64,000 nucleotides of DNA, taken from assembly GCA_020465985.1 (NCBI GenBank), contig JAANYP010002023.1, positions 62,001 through 126,000 on the forward strand, given 5' to 3'. The position numbers were made by a program, and so were the translations under genes. Position 1 is the first letter of the stretch. Each line of letters starts with the position of its first letter. Source of the stretch: Centrapalus pauciflorus. Its lineage: Eukaryota; Streptophyta; Magnoliopsida; Asterales; Asteraceae. Positions 32,165-43,923 of this stretch are shown here, piece by piece. The notes beneath the pieces were generated by a model. That model was not told the origin of the DNA and made no database searches. It saw only the letters and a list, made by a program, of their open reading frames with translations.

Positions 32165-33636
32165 TGTAACACCCTTGATCTACTCCACAATGCCATGTAA
32201 ATGACATGTCAAAAGAGATATAATATAGTAATCCCTAACTATTCCCAGTGTAAACACAAAAAACCTCAGGAATTTAAAACTTAAATTTACATAATAGGTC
32301 ACGAAAATCCCTGTTAGTAGTACATAAAATAGTAACTACCTCTAGAAAGGTAGCTAATAACTCCTCAAGCGCTGATGTGTAGCCTACTTGGGTCCAGCAG
32401 GCCTACCCTCTGATTACCTGAGATACACACATTAAATACAAGGCCAGCTAACGTTGGTGTAAATGCAATTGTTAGTAGTACCATTATTAAAAATATCATT
32501 AATAAAATGTTCAGTGTTCTATACGGAACAGTGTATGAGATACCATATATATAGCTCATAATCGGTACTCATCACTGAGGAATAATCCATTAGTCCCCAA
32601 ATCTTTAGAATGCACAGAGCAGTCGTCAGGAGCACAATAGGGAATTGGGAGTGACCTGACCTTGCCCAGCCGTATGGTTTGTCATGGTATCTTGGTAGCT
32701 CATGTGTGCCAAATCTCGTATATAAAAAACAGTTCTTGATTAAAACTCAGTAATACATGCATGATAGTAAAACTCGTAATAATATCGTTAGTAAAGCATT
32801 GTAAAAGAGAATGCAATTGTAAGATAAGTAATTGTACATGTATCTTGGAAAAGCCTGCAACTCACCTGACTCTGAAATAACCCTCAAGTCTGAGTTCCCT
32901 GCTCGCACCCCGACCCTATAAACATAAGAACCTGGAAACACAATTTAATAACCTGATATCACTAACACGGCTCAATAAACTCATTACATAATCCCTTATT
33001 ATTCCTCACAACCCTAATCAGGGGATCGCGGCCAAAGATCCCATCACCGCCCACAATCAGGGGATCGCGGCTGCGGTCATGGACGAACAGTAGCAGGTTG
33101 CTCTGTTTTCAATCCAAACCGGGGGACACTTCCCCAATCAATTTCTAGCTTAATTGGCTCACAAATTTACTCCGAAACAATAGCAAAACATACACAACCC
33201 CAGCTCTAATACTTTGGTAACAATTAACATATAAAACTCAACAAGTCAAGCTCAAACTTACCATGGAACCTTGCAAAGGAAGTTAATGAAATTGTTGTTG
33301 CCCTTGCTGTTGGAATCAAGTAAAACGCACACACACCTTTACTTTCTGATTTTGGAATGAAATTATGGAAGCAAGTTAGTAAGTAGCTCCCATATATATG
33401 CGTTTTTCTTTCAAAGTCGGTTCAATACCCGATTCTCGATCCCGTTATCACAATTCACAAGTTTATATCACTGACCTCCAATTTAAGTCATGAATAACAA
33501 GGTTGTAATCTTTTATAAAACTTAATCTCACAACCCGGTTACTCAAAATCTCTTCTCTTGACGGTTCCACGTTTAACCCAATAATTGGCCCAACTCGATA
33601 TTAATGTATAAATTAACCCAATAAATTAATTCCATG
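32165..33636 (-). repeat. 5' LTR of gypsy F, outer end lost
   Basis: Starts TGTAACACCC at 32165 and follows the other LTR to AATTCCATGT at about 33636. The last 25 bp or so are replaced by GACGGTTCCACGTTTA, a sequence also present 75 bp upstream inside the LTR, suggesting a repair-template jump. Confidence 0.85.
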
Positions 33637-33826
33637 TGACGGTTCCACGTTTATAATAATGAACATGTAAATGATGTACATTAGGCGATAATGATACACA
33701 TTTTAACTTGTATATATTGCAGTTTTGCATTAAATTTAAAATTTTATCATAATGAACATGTTCATTTAAATTTGTAACTCCAGTAAACTCAGTTTAATAT
33801 GGTACCCTACTGATCTTGAATACACA
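33637..33826. mobile_element. Fragment of the GGTACC-TIR transposon family
   Basis: Its end, AGTTTAATATGGTACCCTACTGATC, is a diverged form of the right TIR at 35274-35325. The fragment includes the 12-bp palindrome TGAACATGTTCA (33753-33764) typical of the fuller copy. The left part is missing at the broken F LTR. Confidence 0.55.
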
Positions 33827-34472
33827 CACACACACGATAACATGTTAAATTTAATGAAAATTTGCAATATACACAAGTTTAATTAACGTTACACACATGA
33901 TATGTCAATTTCAAATACATTCACCAAGTCTATGTCAAATATTTGTGAATGGTCATGTATATTTATGTAAATGATCATTCGAGTGACTAGTCATTGACAT
34001 CATTCACATGATTTTTTTCAACTATCCAAAATATTTATTTTTTGGATCTTAATGTATAAAGATATGTAAAAAAGTTGTAATTGATCATTCACAAGAGGTA
34101 CGCTCGATTATTTAAGACACGCTCAAGAACGATGCAAACAAACATATCAACTAGTTATACTAACTACCAAGTACGACTTTTGTTTCCCTTTACTTGATAA
34201 CACATGTCTCTTTTTTTGGACTTTTGAAATTGTTAGTTGTTCATATGATTCATGTTGTCCTTTTTATGTAGTAATATGGGTCGAAAAGGTTGTAATTAAT
34301 TTTTTTACACATATGGCAATGGATTTCTAATTTTTGATATGTCACATGAAATTTTTTTCTACACATATGGTATATGAATTTCTTATTTTCAAATAAATAT
34401 GATATATTTCTACTAAAAGTGAGGCTATGAAAATATATTATATGTGTAAAAACGGTCATGTGTGTGTGTGTG

Positions 34473-34483
<11 letters not shown>
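33827..34483. other. AT-rich spacer without recognisable features
   Basis: Begins with a short CA run (33826-33838). Contains two ACACATATGG-type repeats (34308, 34363). No gene, TIR or LTR seen. Confidence 0.5.
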
Positions 34484-34552
<69 letters not shown>

Positions 34553-34593
34553 TGTATGTATGTATGTATGTATGTATGTATGTATGTATGTAT
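34484..34593. repeat. (TA)n(TATG)n microsatellite
   Basis: A TA run, then about 17 TATG units to 34594. A shorter TATG run (35326-35341) lies on the far side of the TIR element, so the element probably inserted into this microsatellite. Confidence 0.95.
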
Positions 34594-35325
34594 GGATTTA
34601 AGATCAATGGGGTACCATGTTAGACTGGGGTACCGGGGAACCAATTATAGTCAATCATTTATCATTAAAATCATTAAATATAATATAAATTTTGTTTAAA
34701 ATTCTTTCCCACATTAATTAATATTGAACGTAAAAATGGTATTAAAAAATTTAAATTAGAATCAAAGATTCTGTGTATCCCATGAAAATCTCCACTTTAC
34801 TTAATATCATATATTACACCCATACTGAACATGTGCAATGATGACACTCCATAAACCACGATTGAACATGTTCAATACCATCAATATTGGTTTACAGCGA
34901 CAAAAAACACAATAAACTCTGACTGCACATGTTCAATAACGTGTAAATGAAATTGAACCTTCACGAAGGGTTTGAAGAAAATAATAAATATCTTTATTTG
35001 ACACATCCGGTTGAACATGTTCACTAAAACCCATTGTCGAATCCAATTGAACATGTGCACTAAAACCCATTGTCGAATCCGATTGAACATGTTCACTAAT
35101 ACCCATTGTCGAATCCAATTGAACATGTTCATTAAAACCCATTTTGAATTTATTTTAGATTTGTTATGGAAGTAAATCCCTATAATTTAGGGAACTATTA
35201 TGTTATTAGTTGTTATCTATTATTAATATAAATCTAATTGATTGTCTTACCCTTTTAAACCTATAACCAAACATGGGTGGACTCCGGTTCCCCAGTCTAA
35301 CATGGTACCCCATTGATCCCAACCC
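34594..35325. mobile_element. TIR transposon (about 730 bp) in a TATG microsatellite
   Basis: Inverted ends of about 45 bp share GATCAATGGGGTACCATGTT and AGACTGGGG. TATG repeats flank both sides, so the exact TSD cannot be read. It carries four 36-bp tandem repeats and several TGAACATGTTCA palindromes and no transposase. The superfamily is uncertain (a Mutator-like element is plausible). Confidence 0.75.
35011..35150. repeat. 36-bp minisatellite with a 12-bp palindrome
   Basis: Units start at 35011, 35047, 35083 and 35119, each with TTGAACATGTTCACT-like sequence plus CCCATTGTCGAATCC. The palindrome TGAACATGTTCA is exact in three units and also at 34863-34874. Variants occur at 34828 and 34924. 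Confidence 0.88.
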
Positions 35326-36079
35326 TGTATGTATGTATGTAGACACATACATAGAGTAATTTGCCATACCATTGTGTTTTAAAATTTTATTTACCAAATG
35401 ATAGTAGTTTCAATTTATTTGCTAAAAGATGGTAGTTTTAAATTTAATTACTAAAATACGGTGGTTTATCATTTTTTACTTAATTTTTTTTCCCCAAAAA
35501 TTATCTTCTTCTTTTTACTTCTTTTTTAACTTTTATAAAAAAGACCCAATATTCATCAAAAAGTTTAAAATAACGCTATCATTAAATAATACTTTATAAT
35601 AATTGATTTTTATAAAATGAAACAATATAATATATCATTTTTATAAATTGTTACGAAACTTTATAACTCAAACTCAAATATTATATATTAACTTTAAAAA
35701 TAATAAAAAAATCAATATAATAAGTTCAAAAAGTCAAAAATTCATTTCCAAGTTTCCAATATAGTCATGAACATTTAAAATAAATAATGGCCACATAAGT
35801 CTTTATTAAAATACTGATCACAATACTAAAAACATAAACAATTTATATTCGATCAACAAACTTAAACAAAAAAAACCAAAATATTAAATAAATTACAAGT
35901 CTTCTCCCAGTCAGAATGAAATATTGGTCTTCCTAGTGACTTACATGCAACCTACAAAGAAATGAAAATGTAAAAAATAGTTGGTATTACTAACAATTTT
36001 AAATATTTAAAAGAACACATTAATGCAATTATATTACCTTCATAACATGCTAATTACAGATCGTTAGGCATTGTTTTAG

Positions 36080-37698
36080 GTTTATAATAGACTTTTGACT
36101 GATAATGACCGAGTTGCCTACAAAATCCACAAAGGTTCTCTCTTTTTCCCTCTCTAATATCCATTTCATTTCATAGTCTTGTCGAGCGGGGACGATCTTT
36201 TTCCTTCCTTTTTAGATCCAAATTTGAGATAGATGGTTGGGACCAATATGTTTCATCATGGAGTGGTATAAACTCAATTCCCAAGTGGCAAAATGATCTA
36301 TAATTGAGTAATATTTGTCGACGTATCAACAACTATTTAATGAAAGATAGGCACATCCACTTACACATGTGAACATGGATATTTATATATCTCCCACTTA
36401 CCACATGTGCAAGTCCCCCCCCCCCCCCCAAATTAACTACTTGCACATGTTTTCCTCTCTGTGTTACCACTTCAAATACCTTTCTTTTGGTCAAATGATC
36501 TCAAGGTATGAGCACTAGCTTTTGGCATTGAAGCCGTCTGTTTTGTAGCAACATGAGGAGTATACAAATCTCCTTTAGCTAAGGCAGCATAACCCAAAGA
36601 ACGCCTTACATTAAAATAGTGCACCACTCTATAAAATGTAAGTTGAACACATGTTGTGATGGGTAAGAAACGAGCACCTTTAAGCACACTGTTAAAAATC
36701 TCAGACAAATTTGTAGTGAGCAAACCATAAAGTTTTTCACCATCATGTGCAAGTGTCCATCTAGCCAATGCATGCCCTTCAAGCCATTGGCTTGCTTGCG
36801 GATCAAGCTTTACAATTTCGTCCATGATATGGTTAAACTTACGCACTTGACTTTGGCTCCTGGCCCGATAAGCTAAAGTTTTCAAATCTGCACTAAGAAA
36901 CTTATAATGAAATTTATTGACAAAATAATGTAAGCAATACTCGTAAAATAAATTCAATTATGAGTGGTGCAACTATTTATCAAGTATGTTGTTTATAAAT
37001 ATAAGTAAATTACCTATGAAAACCATGTGGCTCCAACCAAGGAGATCCTCGCTCGTTAACAACCTTCAAAATTCCACTATGACGATCGGATATTAAATAA
37101 ATGCCTTCACGTTCTTTTACAACATGTTTTTTTTGACGTGAGAAAGAAACCAATTCCAACTTTCGTAAGATTCATTTTCAACAATAGAAAATGCAAGTGA
37201 TAAAATATGATTATACACATCAACCCCCATTGCAATCATCATTTTTCCTTTATACTTGTCATACAAATGGGTGGCATCAATACTAATCATAGGGCAACAA
37301 TGCTTGAATCCCATGATTGAGGGATAAAAAGCCCAAAAAACAAGTCTGAATTCCAGTTCATTCGAATTACTCAATCTTGCAATGCACCATTCAACAACAG
37401 TTCCTGGATTAAAAACCTTCAAGTGCAACAAGAAATTTGGGTAAAGCAATATAACATTCTTCCCAGTTACCACATATTCGTTCAATTCCCTTTTGCTTTC
37501 CTACCCAAAGCTTCTTGTATGAAGCTGTATAGCCTAACTTATTAATTATTTCAGCTTGCAATGCATGGGATACTTATCGATGGTTGCTCTCTTATCAAAT
37601 GTTGGGTTTCCTGAGCAATCAATGTTACATCTATGTTTGGATGGTCTTGAGTAATCTGATCAAGTAAACTAGTATGTGTACCAGTGTAACGTGTATTT
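36080..37698 (-). pseudogene. MuDR-family transposase, catalytic and C-terminal part
   Basis: Cuts and pastes MULEs. Read from 37698 downwards: the end of the DNA-binding N-terminal domain (YTGTHTSLLDQITQDHPNID, REQPSIS), the catalytic region MISIDATHLYDKYKGKMMIA (near 37250) and VENESYESWNWFL, then EKLYGLLTTNLSEIFNSVLKGARFLPI. A SWIM zinc motif follows (CTCGKWEIYKYPCSH near 36380-36415), and a CFRC-like knuckle CGFCRQLGHYQSK near 36100 whose last Cys is replaced. Frameshifts occur near 37500, 37115-36960 and at a 14-base C run (36417-36430). Confidence 0.85.
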
Positions 37699-37703
37699 GA
37701 AAT
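37699..37703. repeat. Target-site duplication of copia G, left copy (GAAAT)
   Basis: GAAAT precedes the left LTR and recurs at 44588-44592 after the right LTR. The flanks rejoin the MULE transposase. Confidence 0.93.
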
Positions 37704-38369
37704 TGTTGGGAAATAGTCTAAGTAAGTTCAAGCTGTTAGTTAGACTTCTCAAACTGTTAGTAGAATTTATATGAAATACAAAGTTCATGCTGTTAGTTGA
37801 GGAATCTCGAGCTGCCAGTGTAAAAGTTCAAGCTGCCACAGTAAATCAACTCAAGCTGCTCTGTTCAAGCTGTCAAGTGATTCAAGCTGCTCAACAGTTT
37901 CATAAACAGAAAGTGCTGATATTCAGGAAAAGATATCTACACGAAGATTCCAGCATATCTACTATCAGAGAAGTCATAGTCCTTCAAGGAAACAAATCAA
38001 GAAGCAATATAAATACATAGAATAGGTCTTTCTATTGTATAGGAGTTTTCTGCATATTCAAGTTTGTAATTGCTTTTTGTTTGAGTTTTCATAAGCCTCT
38101 AAGGTTGTAAAACCCTAAGAACAATTTGTGTTCTTCGTCTAATCAAACAGATTAGAGGTGATTGTAATCATTGAAGTCAGCAATACAAGCAATTTTTGAT
38201 TATTACTTTTGTTTATTTGCTATTGATTCTGAAAGCTTTTGTTAAAATAATTAAGTGTTATTCCGCAAACTTCTTAATTAAACTTTGATTCAAAGCAAGA
38301 TTATTGATTTATACTCTGATAAATTCAAATCAGTTAGTCTTGGTTAATTATAAGTTATAGATCCTGACA
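37704..38369 (+). repeat. 5' LTR of element G (666 bp)
   Basis: TGTTGGGAAATAG ... ATCCTGACA. The first 220 bp carry eight TTCAAGCTG-like repeats (TCAAGCTGTTAG, TCATGCTGTTAG, TCGAGCTGCCAG, and so on), followed by a TATAAATACATAGAA TATA-box region near 38008. The 77-codon ORF at 37787 recurs in the other LTR and is not a gene. Confidence 0.95.
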
Positions 38370-38371
38370 AG

Positions 38372-38383
38372 TGGTATCAGGCC
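38372..38383 (+). promoter_or_regulatory. Primer binding site of element G
   Basis: TGGTATCAGGCC, two bases after the LTR end, complements initiator tRNA-Met with a short mismatch at its 3' end. Confidence 0.85.
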
Positions 38384-38443
38384 ACAGGTCGTTCTTTGTT
38401 TTTCAAAGTCGAAAACTTTCTTTCAAATTTTTAATCTTTTTCA

Positions 38444-41122
38444 ATGGAATTTGAAAATAGCAGCAGTGGATCTGGGCAAGGACTCAAAGTGCCTATGCTC
38501 AAGCCCACTGAGTTTGAGATGTGGAAACTCAGGATTCAACAGCATATTCAATTCATTGATTATGCTATATGGGAAGCTGTTGAATTTCCTCCTGTAGTTG
38601 ATCCAGAACTTGATGATGAGGGAAAACCAGTCAAAACTCCTCCAAAAACTGAACTTGAAAGAAAAGCTAGAATGAATGAAGTGAAAGCTCTTACACTTAT
38701 ACAAATAGCCATTCCTAATGCTTATCAACATCAGTTCAAAAAGTTTTATACTGCTCATTCTCTTTGGAATGCTTTAGAGAAAAGATTTGCTGGTAATGCC
38801 AGTACCAAGAGAAATCAAAAGGATCTTTTGAAACAGCAGTATGAGAACTTTTCTGGTGGCAAGAATGAAAACCTTACTCAAATTTTTGACAGGTTCAACA
38901 AACTGATAAGTGAACTGGAAAGTGCAAAAGTCAGTCTGGATCAAGATGAAGTCAACAGAAAGTTTCTCAGATCTTTTGGAGAAGAATGGACAGTTTATGA
39001 TGCACAATGGAGAACAAAAGGCACTATTGATGAGATAGAACTGGATGATCTGTACAACAGTCTGAGAGTGTTTGAGACTGAGATTGATACTAAAAAGAAA
39101 TCCTTTTCTTAAAATCACAATACTGCTCTTCTGTCTTCTGAAAAATCTAATGGCAGTGATTCCTTTTCAGGTGGTGATGGCAACTCTACTGAAGCTCACT
39201 ATGAGGCTTTTGTTGTCAATGATGGACTGTTTGCTCTAAATGCTGAAGATTTAGAACAAATTCATCCATATGATCTTGAAGAGATGGATTTAAAGTGGCA
39301 ACATGCAATGCTGACCATGAAGGCCAAAAGGTTTCTTAAAAGAACTGGAAGGACCAACTTTCAAGCCAGAACAGAAGGCAAACCAGCCTTTGATAAGACA
39401 AAAGTTGAGTGTTACAAGTGTCATAAACTTGGTCACTTTTCCAGAGAATGCAGATCTCAAAGTCAACAATCATCAAGGCCTCAACAGGCTAATCAGGCTT
39501 CATCATCACAAGCACTTGTCTCTCAAGAAGACAATGTGTTTGACTGGAGTGATCAGACAAAGGAAGAATTTCAAAATCAAGCTCTGATGGCAGAAACATC
39601 AAATGTCTCCTCCACTGAACTACCATCTGAGGTAAATTCTAAACTCTGCTCTCAATCATGCAAAAATGTGGTTAAAAAGTACAGAGATCATAATGAGAGC
39701 ATGTGCAAAACTCTAGCTAAGATGGAAGAAAGGAGATATGAATACATGCAAGCCATAGAAGATCTTGAAAAACAGATCAATGACTATAAGGATAATGAGA
39801 TTCAAATGGGACATGATAGAACATATCATGAGTGGGAGAAAAAGGAGCTAAATAAGAAACTAGAATCCCTAAATAAAAAGGTGGAAGAGACTAATCAAAA
39901 GGTGTTAGAGGCTAATAAGAAACTAGAATCTATCAATATAGATCTAGGTAACTTCAAATTGGCTAATCAAAAGCTAGAACACCTAATGGAAGTCCAATTT
40001 AAAGACAGGGTAAAATCTCAGGTTAATCCCAAAGAAGGAATAGGCTACAGGGCTACTCCACCTCCATACAACAACAAATACATTCATCCAATGAGTGAAG
40101 TTGCTGATAGACTTGTCAATGAACCACTAGATGAGTCTATGACTATTGTAGATCCTATCCTTGATAACAGTCCTGAATCAAAAGAAGATCAGATTCAAAA
40201 TAGAGACTGTGAGTGTCTAGCAGTTGGGAAAGACCACAAAACAATGAGTGCACCTATAGAAATCCAAGCCCCCAGTAAGAAAGGAAAAGAGAAGATGAGT
40301 GTATGCAATGCTGCTCCACAAGTTTCTGTACATTCTAACTGTCACACTGCATCTTCTTCAAAGAATAATAAAAGGGGTAAAAATGTTCCAGTCTGCACAT
40401 GTCAAAAGCATGGTGTTCAAAAGTTTCCCAAACAACAGCAGGTAAGGGGAAATCAGAGGAACAAGAACCAGAAATTGTCAAATAAATCTGGTTCTCCAAT
40501 TCAAACGGCCAAAAGGTGTTTTCACTATGGAAGGAAGAATCACTTGGCCAATGATTGTTTTTATAAACCAGTTGTTGCAAAACAGACTGTGATTCATAAA
40601 AAGTCAAGTCCTACTCATGTAAAAAATTCAAAGGTCCAACCTTCTGCTACAACAGTTCCAAAGAAAACAGTTGATCACAGGTTTTCAAAAGTTAATAAAA
40701 AACAGTCCACACATCAAAAACAAGTTTTGGATAAACCTAAATTAAGTTTTAAACAAATATGGTGTGTCAAGGACAAATCTTCAGATCAAACTGCTGATGC
40801 AAAAGATCAGACTGCTAAGTCAAAATCTGAGGCTGTTAGTGCAAATTCTGAAGCTGGTAGTGCAAATTCTGAAACTGTTAGCACTACACACACAGGTCAA
40901 ACTGCTAAGCATCAATCTGGAACTGCTAATGAATCATCTGAGACTGTTAGAAGAAAAGATGATCAAAATACCTGGATACCTCATATAATCACTAAATACT
41001 CTCCAAATACTCCATTAGTAGATCTCACTAAATATAAGAAGTCAAAAACAGTATTTAGTTATGTCAATGCACAAGGCCAACCCAAAACCAATTTGGTTTG
41101 GGTTTACTCCATTACTGACTAA
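38444..41122 (+). pseudogene. gag: gag of element G (one nonsense codon)
   Basis: One frame of about 890 codons broken only by TAA at 39110-39112. The gag domain opens MEFENSSSGSGQGLKVPML and contains SLWNALEKRFAGNAST and LLKQQYENF. Zinc knuckle CYKCHKLGHFSREC lies near 39410. A long coiled coil follows (ELNKKLESLNKKVEETNQK) and a second knuckle with one Cys replaced (CFHYGRKNHLANDC near 40515). The tail is Lys/Ser/Gln-rich with repeated SEAVSANSEAGSANSE units. It ends at TAA 41120-41122 inside a splice-site-like sequence. Layout matches the gag of A and B. Confidence 0.85.
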
Positions 41123-41138
41123 GCTTTTATCTGTGCAG
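41119..41138 (+). promoter_or_regulatory. gag-pol junction of G: stop within a 3' splice-site signature
   Basis: CTAAG with the gag TAA (41120-41122), then CTTTTATCTGTGCAG ending 41138. The protease frame, which differs from the gag frame, starts at the next base (GGC AAC CAC). Same layout as A and B, although the sequences differ. Confidence 0.5.
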
Positions 41139-41340
41139 GGCAACCACAGGTCACCTCATAAAACAAGATGGCATTTGGACAGTGGATGCTCTAGGCACAT
41201 GACAGGCAATTCTGAGTGCTTGTAAAATTTCAAAGGCTTTGATGGAGGATTTGTTGCATTTGGAGGCAACTCAAAAGGAGGTAAGGTTACAGGTAAAGGT
41301 ACTGTTAATGCAGGCAACATGATATTGGATATAGGGGTCC
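41139..41340 (+). pseudogene. Protease remnant of element G
   Basis: About 65 codons with the aspartic protease active site WHLDSGCSRHMTGNSE and the glycine-rich FGGNSKGGKVTGKGTV segment. One TAA at about 41222. The text breaks off near 41340, where it joins the aORF. Confidence 0.8.
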
Positions 41341-43822
41341 TGCTGATTCATTTACTTTCTTGAAAGCACACTTTTAACCTAAATGGAAATATCTTGTGCA
41401 TATTATTCAGCAGTGTATGAGCCCCAAAAGAACTGGTTGGTCAGAATTTTCCTCCAATATTGCCACTGCCTTAGTGTGCTTTTCAACGGGCCAACAGTTC
41501 AATTTTTCAAATATGATTTTTCAGGGAATGTTAAGGCATCATTCTCTAAAGAATGGGAAATTTATGATGTATCCTAGATTTTTGGCAGAAATAATTGCAC
41601 ACACCTGCACCACTTCTCATATACATAAGAGGATACATATTTCCCATCGGCACTCACTATCTTCCATTAAAAGGCTTTTAAAACAAAGTGCCAATTTTTT
41701 GAGTATAGATGTTCCATTGCCTTCTGCAATGCTCAACATCATTCCAAGAAACAGAGGAGAGGGTCCTGAGCAGGCTCAGCCTATCATTATTGCTTCACCC
41801 CCAGGACCCCAACCCCCTCCTCATGATACATAAATTCCTTCTGATCCTATTGTTCAGCCAACAGCCCCACTCAAATACCTATATAAAAGGAAAAGAGGAC
41901 CAGGAGCTCCTTCCTCCTCAGCCCTCAGACAAGAGCCAAATAACCCTGTGCAGGAGGACACTTCTGCGCAGAATATCCAAAGGGTACACATTGAGGACAC
42001 TACCATCCTCACTCAGGAGGTGGACATCTCACCAGAGATAGTCCATATGGGTTCTGTGGCTGACACTACTGCTGTCCCTGCACAAGAGGCACAAGACAGT
42101 GCCAACATCCTTAAGACCACGCCCATGGTAACAGCAAGTGTGCAAACACCAGCTGGAAGTCCCCAGAACCAAGAACAGAGGGGCCCAGACGTTTCTTCTT
42201 CTAGTATTCATGCCAGTGATAGATCTCAAGCACCAAAGATGTTTGCTGATCTTGAGGCTAGTCTGCAACTTATGCTGTAAACGGATCCTAAGATGAAACC
42301 TGTTGTAGCTATGTTGGAATACCAAAAGTCCATCATTGCTGCACAGGGAGCATAGATTATTGCCCTAAAGCAGGCAGAAGCGGCTCAAAATCAGAGAATG
42401 GATTATCTCCATAAAGGGTTTACCCTCTGTGGAAATAAGATCATGCAATTAGAGCGTTTGATTCAAAGCCAAGTGGCAAAGGTTGTAGGTCCTTCTGACC
42501 AAACCAATGCTTCCAAAAAGGAGGAGAATCAGGAGTTTCCTAAAGCAGTCCAAGCAGCTCCAACAGAATCAGTCCAAGCAGCCCCAACAGTTCAACCATC
42601 TAGGCTAACAGTCCCAACAGCTTCTCAAGCTGTTAGCCTAGAAACTCAAGCTGCTTCTTCGAAAGCAACTGGAGTTGTTATAAGAGAAGGTGTTCAAGCT
42701 CCAATCAGTACAGTCCAAGCTACAACTTCTGCTACAAAAGATAAGGGCAAGGGCATTCTTATTGAGTCTCCAAAGCACAAATTTTCTTCCAGAGAAGCCC
42801 AGATTGCCTTTGATGCTGAAATTGCCAGAAAATTAGCAGAAGAACAAGATCAAGAGTTAGACCAGCAAACCCAGCCCCCTATGGAAGATGATGAAACCTT
42901 AGGTGATTACCTAAAAGGGTTTGTGGTCAAGCAAGGAGAAAAGAAGAGGAAGCTGCCAACAGGGCACTCTAAGGCTGAGCATAGAAGATTTCTAATAAAT
43001 TTTGCCTTTGCAGCTGGTATCCCAAAGAAGATGGCTCAGTCCATTAGCACAGAAAGGCTGCAAGATAACCACGACAAAGAGATGGACAAAAGAAAGAAAG
43101 CCAAAGTCTCCCAGGAAGTCCAAACATCCCAAGAACCAGTTCAAACTGGTACAAGTAATGTTCAAACTGCTGACAGTGCCCCTGCTCCTTCTGATCAAGC
43201 TGTTGCTTTCATTCCTGCATCAGAGTCATTATCACAAGCAAAGTTGGATCAAGTTAAAAAGGTGTTGTTTGAGCAACAACTACAAAAGGCTATGGAGTTA
43301 GAGAAATTAATAGACCAGCATGACTTTACAAAACCTCTTATTAATTACTGGTATGCTAAACCACTGGACAATATTGACTTAAGATTTCAGTTTGTAATAA
43401 GAAGGGAATCTGGTCCAGAAGAAGAGTATGACACCTTCTGGCATATGGTTCAAAAGTTGACTAGAGATGAGCTCACAAGGATGCATAATATTGGGTCTGT
43501 GACACAAGTAAGATCGGCGCTACCACAAGTAAAGCAAGTCATCAAAGATCTGAAGTCCATTGTTGACCCTGAGTCTATAAAGAAAGATATAGAGGATGCA
43601 AACAAAAAGGGAATGAAGATCAAGCAAGTTGATCTGTTTGTCAAATCAAGGACTTACAGAATCAAATTTACAAATGGATCTGGTATGTTCTTCAATTTTG
43701 AATTCTATGATCTACCAAAAGCTATGCTACTCCAGATGAAATCTGCTAAGATAGCTTGTGATAGAGAAGAGATGAAGAAACAGTTTTTGAAGGCTGTAAA
43801 TCAGAAACTTGCACAGTTGTAA
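41341..43822 (+). pseudogene. aORF of element G, N-terminus deleted, four stops in one frame
   Basis: A single frame from about 41345 to 43822 with stops at 41375, 41831, 42278 and 42353. The first part aligns with A (FLKAHF-PKWKYLVHIIQQ vs YMKSGLIGQWRFLAHVFM; GKFMMYPRFLAEI vs QFLLYPRFIMMLI). Then a Pro/Gln/Thr-rich linker, a helix-forming stretch (IALKQAEAAQNQRM), a basic segment (RKLPTGHSKAEHRRF), and a C-terminal domain (NIDLRFQFVIRRESGPEEEY, FVKSRTYRIKFTNGSGMFFN). The last 474 codons (42398-43822) are uninterrupted. No membrane segment or signal peptide. Function unknown. Confidence 0.78.
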
Positions 43823-43909
43823 GTTTTTGAAAGCCTTGGTTTGTAAATAACAGTTTACTTGTTTATTTCCTTATCTGTATAGAACTTAAAGTCTTGTACT
43901 AAGAATTTA

Positions 43910-43923
43910 AGTTAGGGGGAGAT
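43910..43923 (+). promoter_or_regulatory. Polypurine tract of element G
   Basis: TTAGGGGGAGAT precedes the 3' LTR. A perfect inverted pair ACTTAAA (about 43885) / TTTAAGT (about 43906) lies just upstream. Confidence 0.85.

Larger units (their letters stand above)
25753..33636 (-). mobile_element. Old Ty3/gypsy chromovirus-like element F
   Basis: Minus-strand element with LTRs at 25753-27395 and 32165-33636, PBS, PPT and the coding order gag, protease, RT, RNase H, INT. All genes are scattered by stops and frameshifts, and the two LTRs differ by many substitutions and a block of about 150 bp. The outer end of the right LTR is lost, so no TSD can be read. Its motifs resemble gypsy D (Tekay-like), but it is much older. 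Confidence 0.88.

Noticed and set aside
37787..38020. 77-codon ORF starting MLLVEESRAASVKVQ
   Set aside because: Duplicate LTR sequence of G (also 44008-44241). It covers the U3 motif repeats and TATA region, and no start context supports it.
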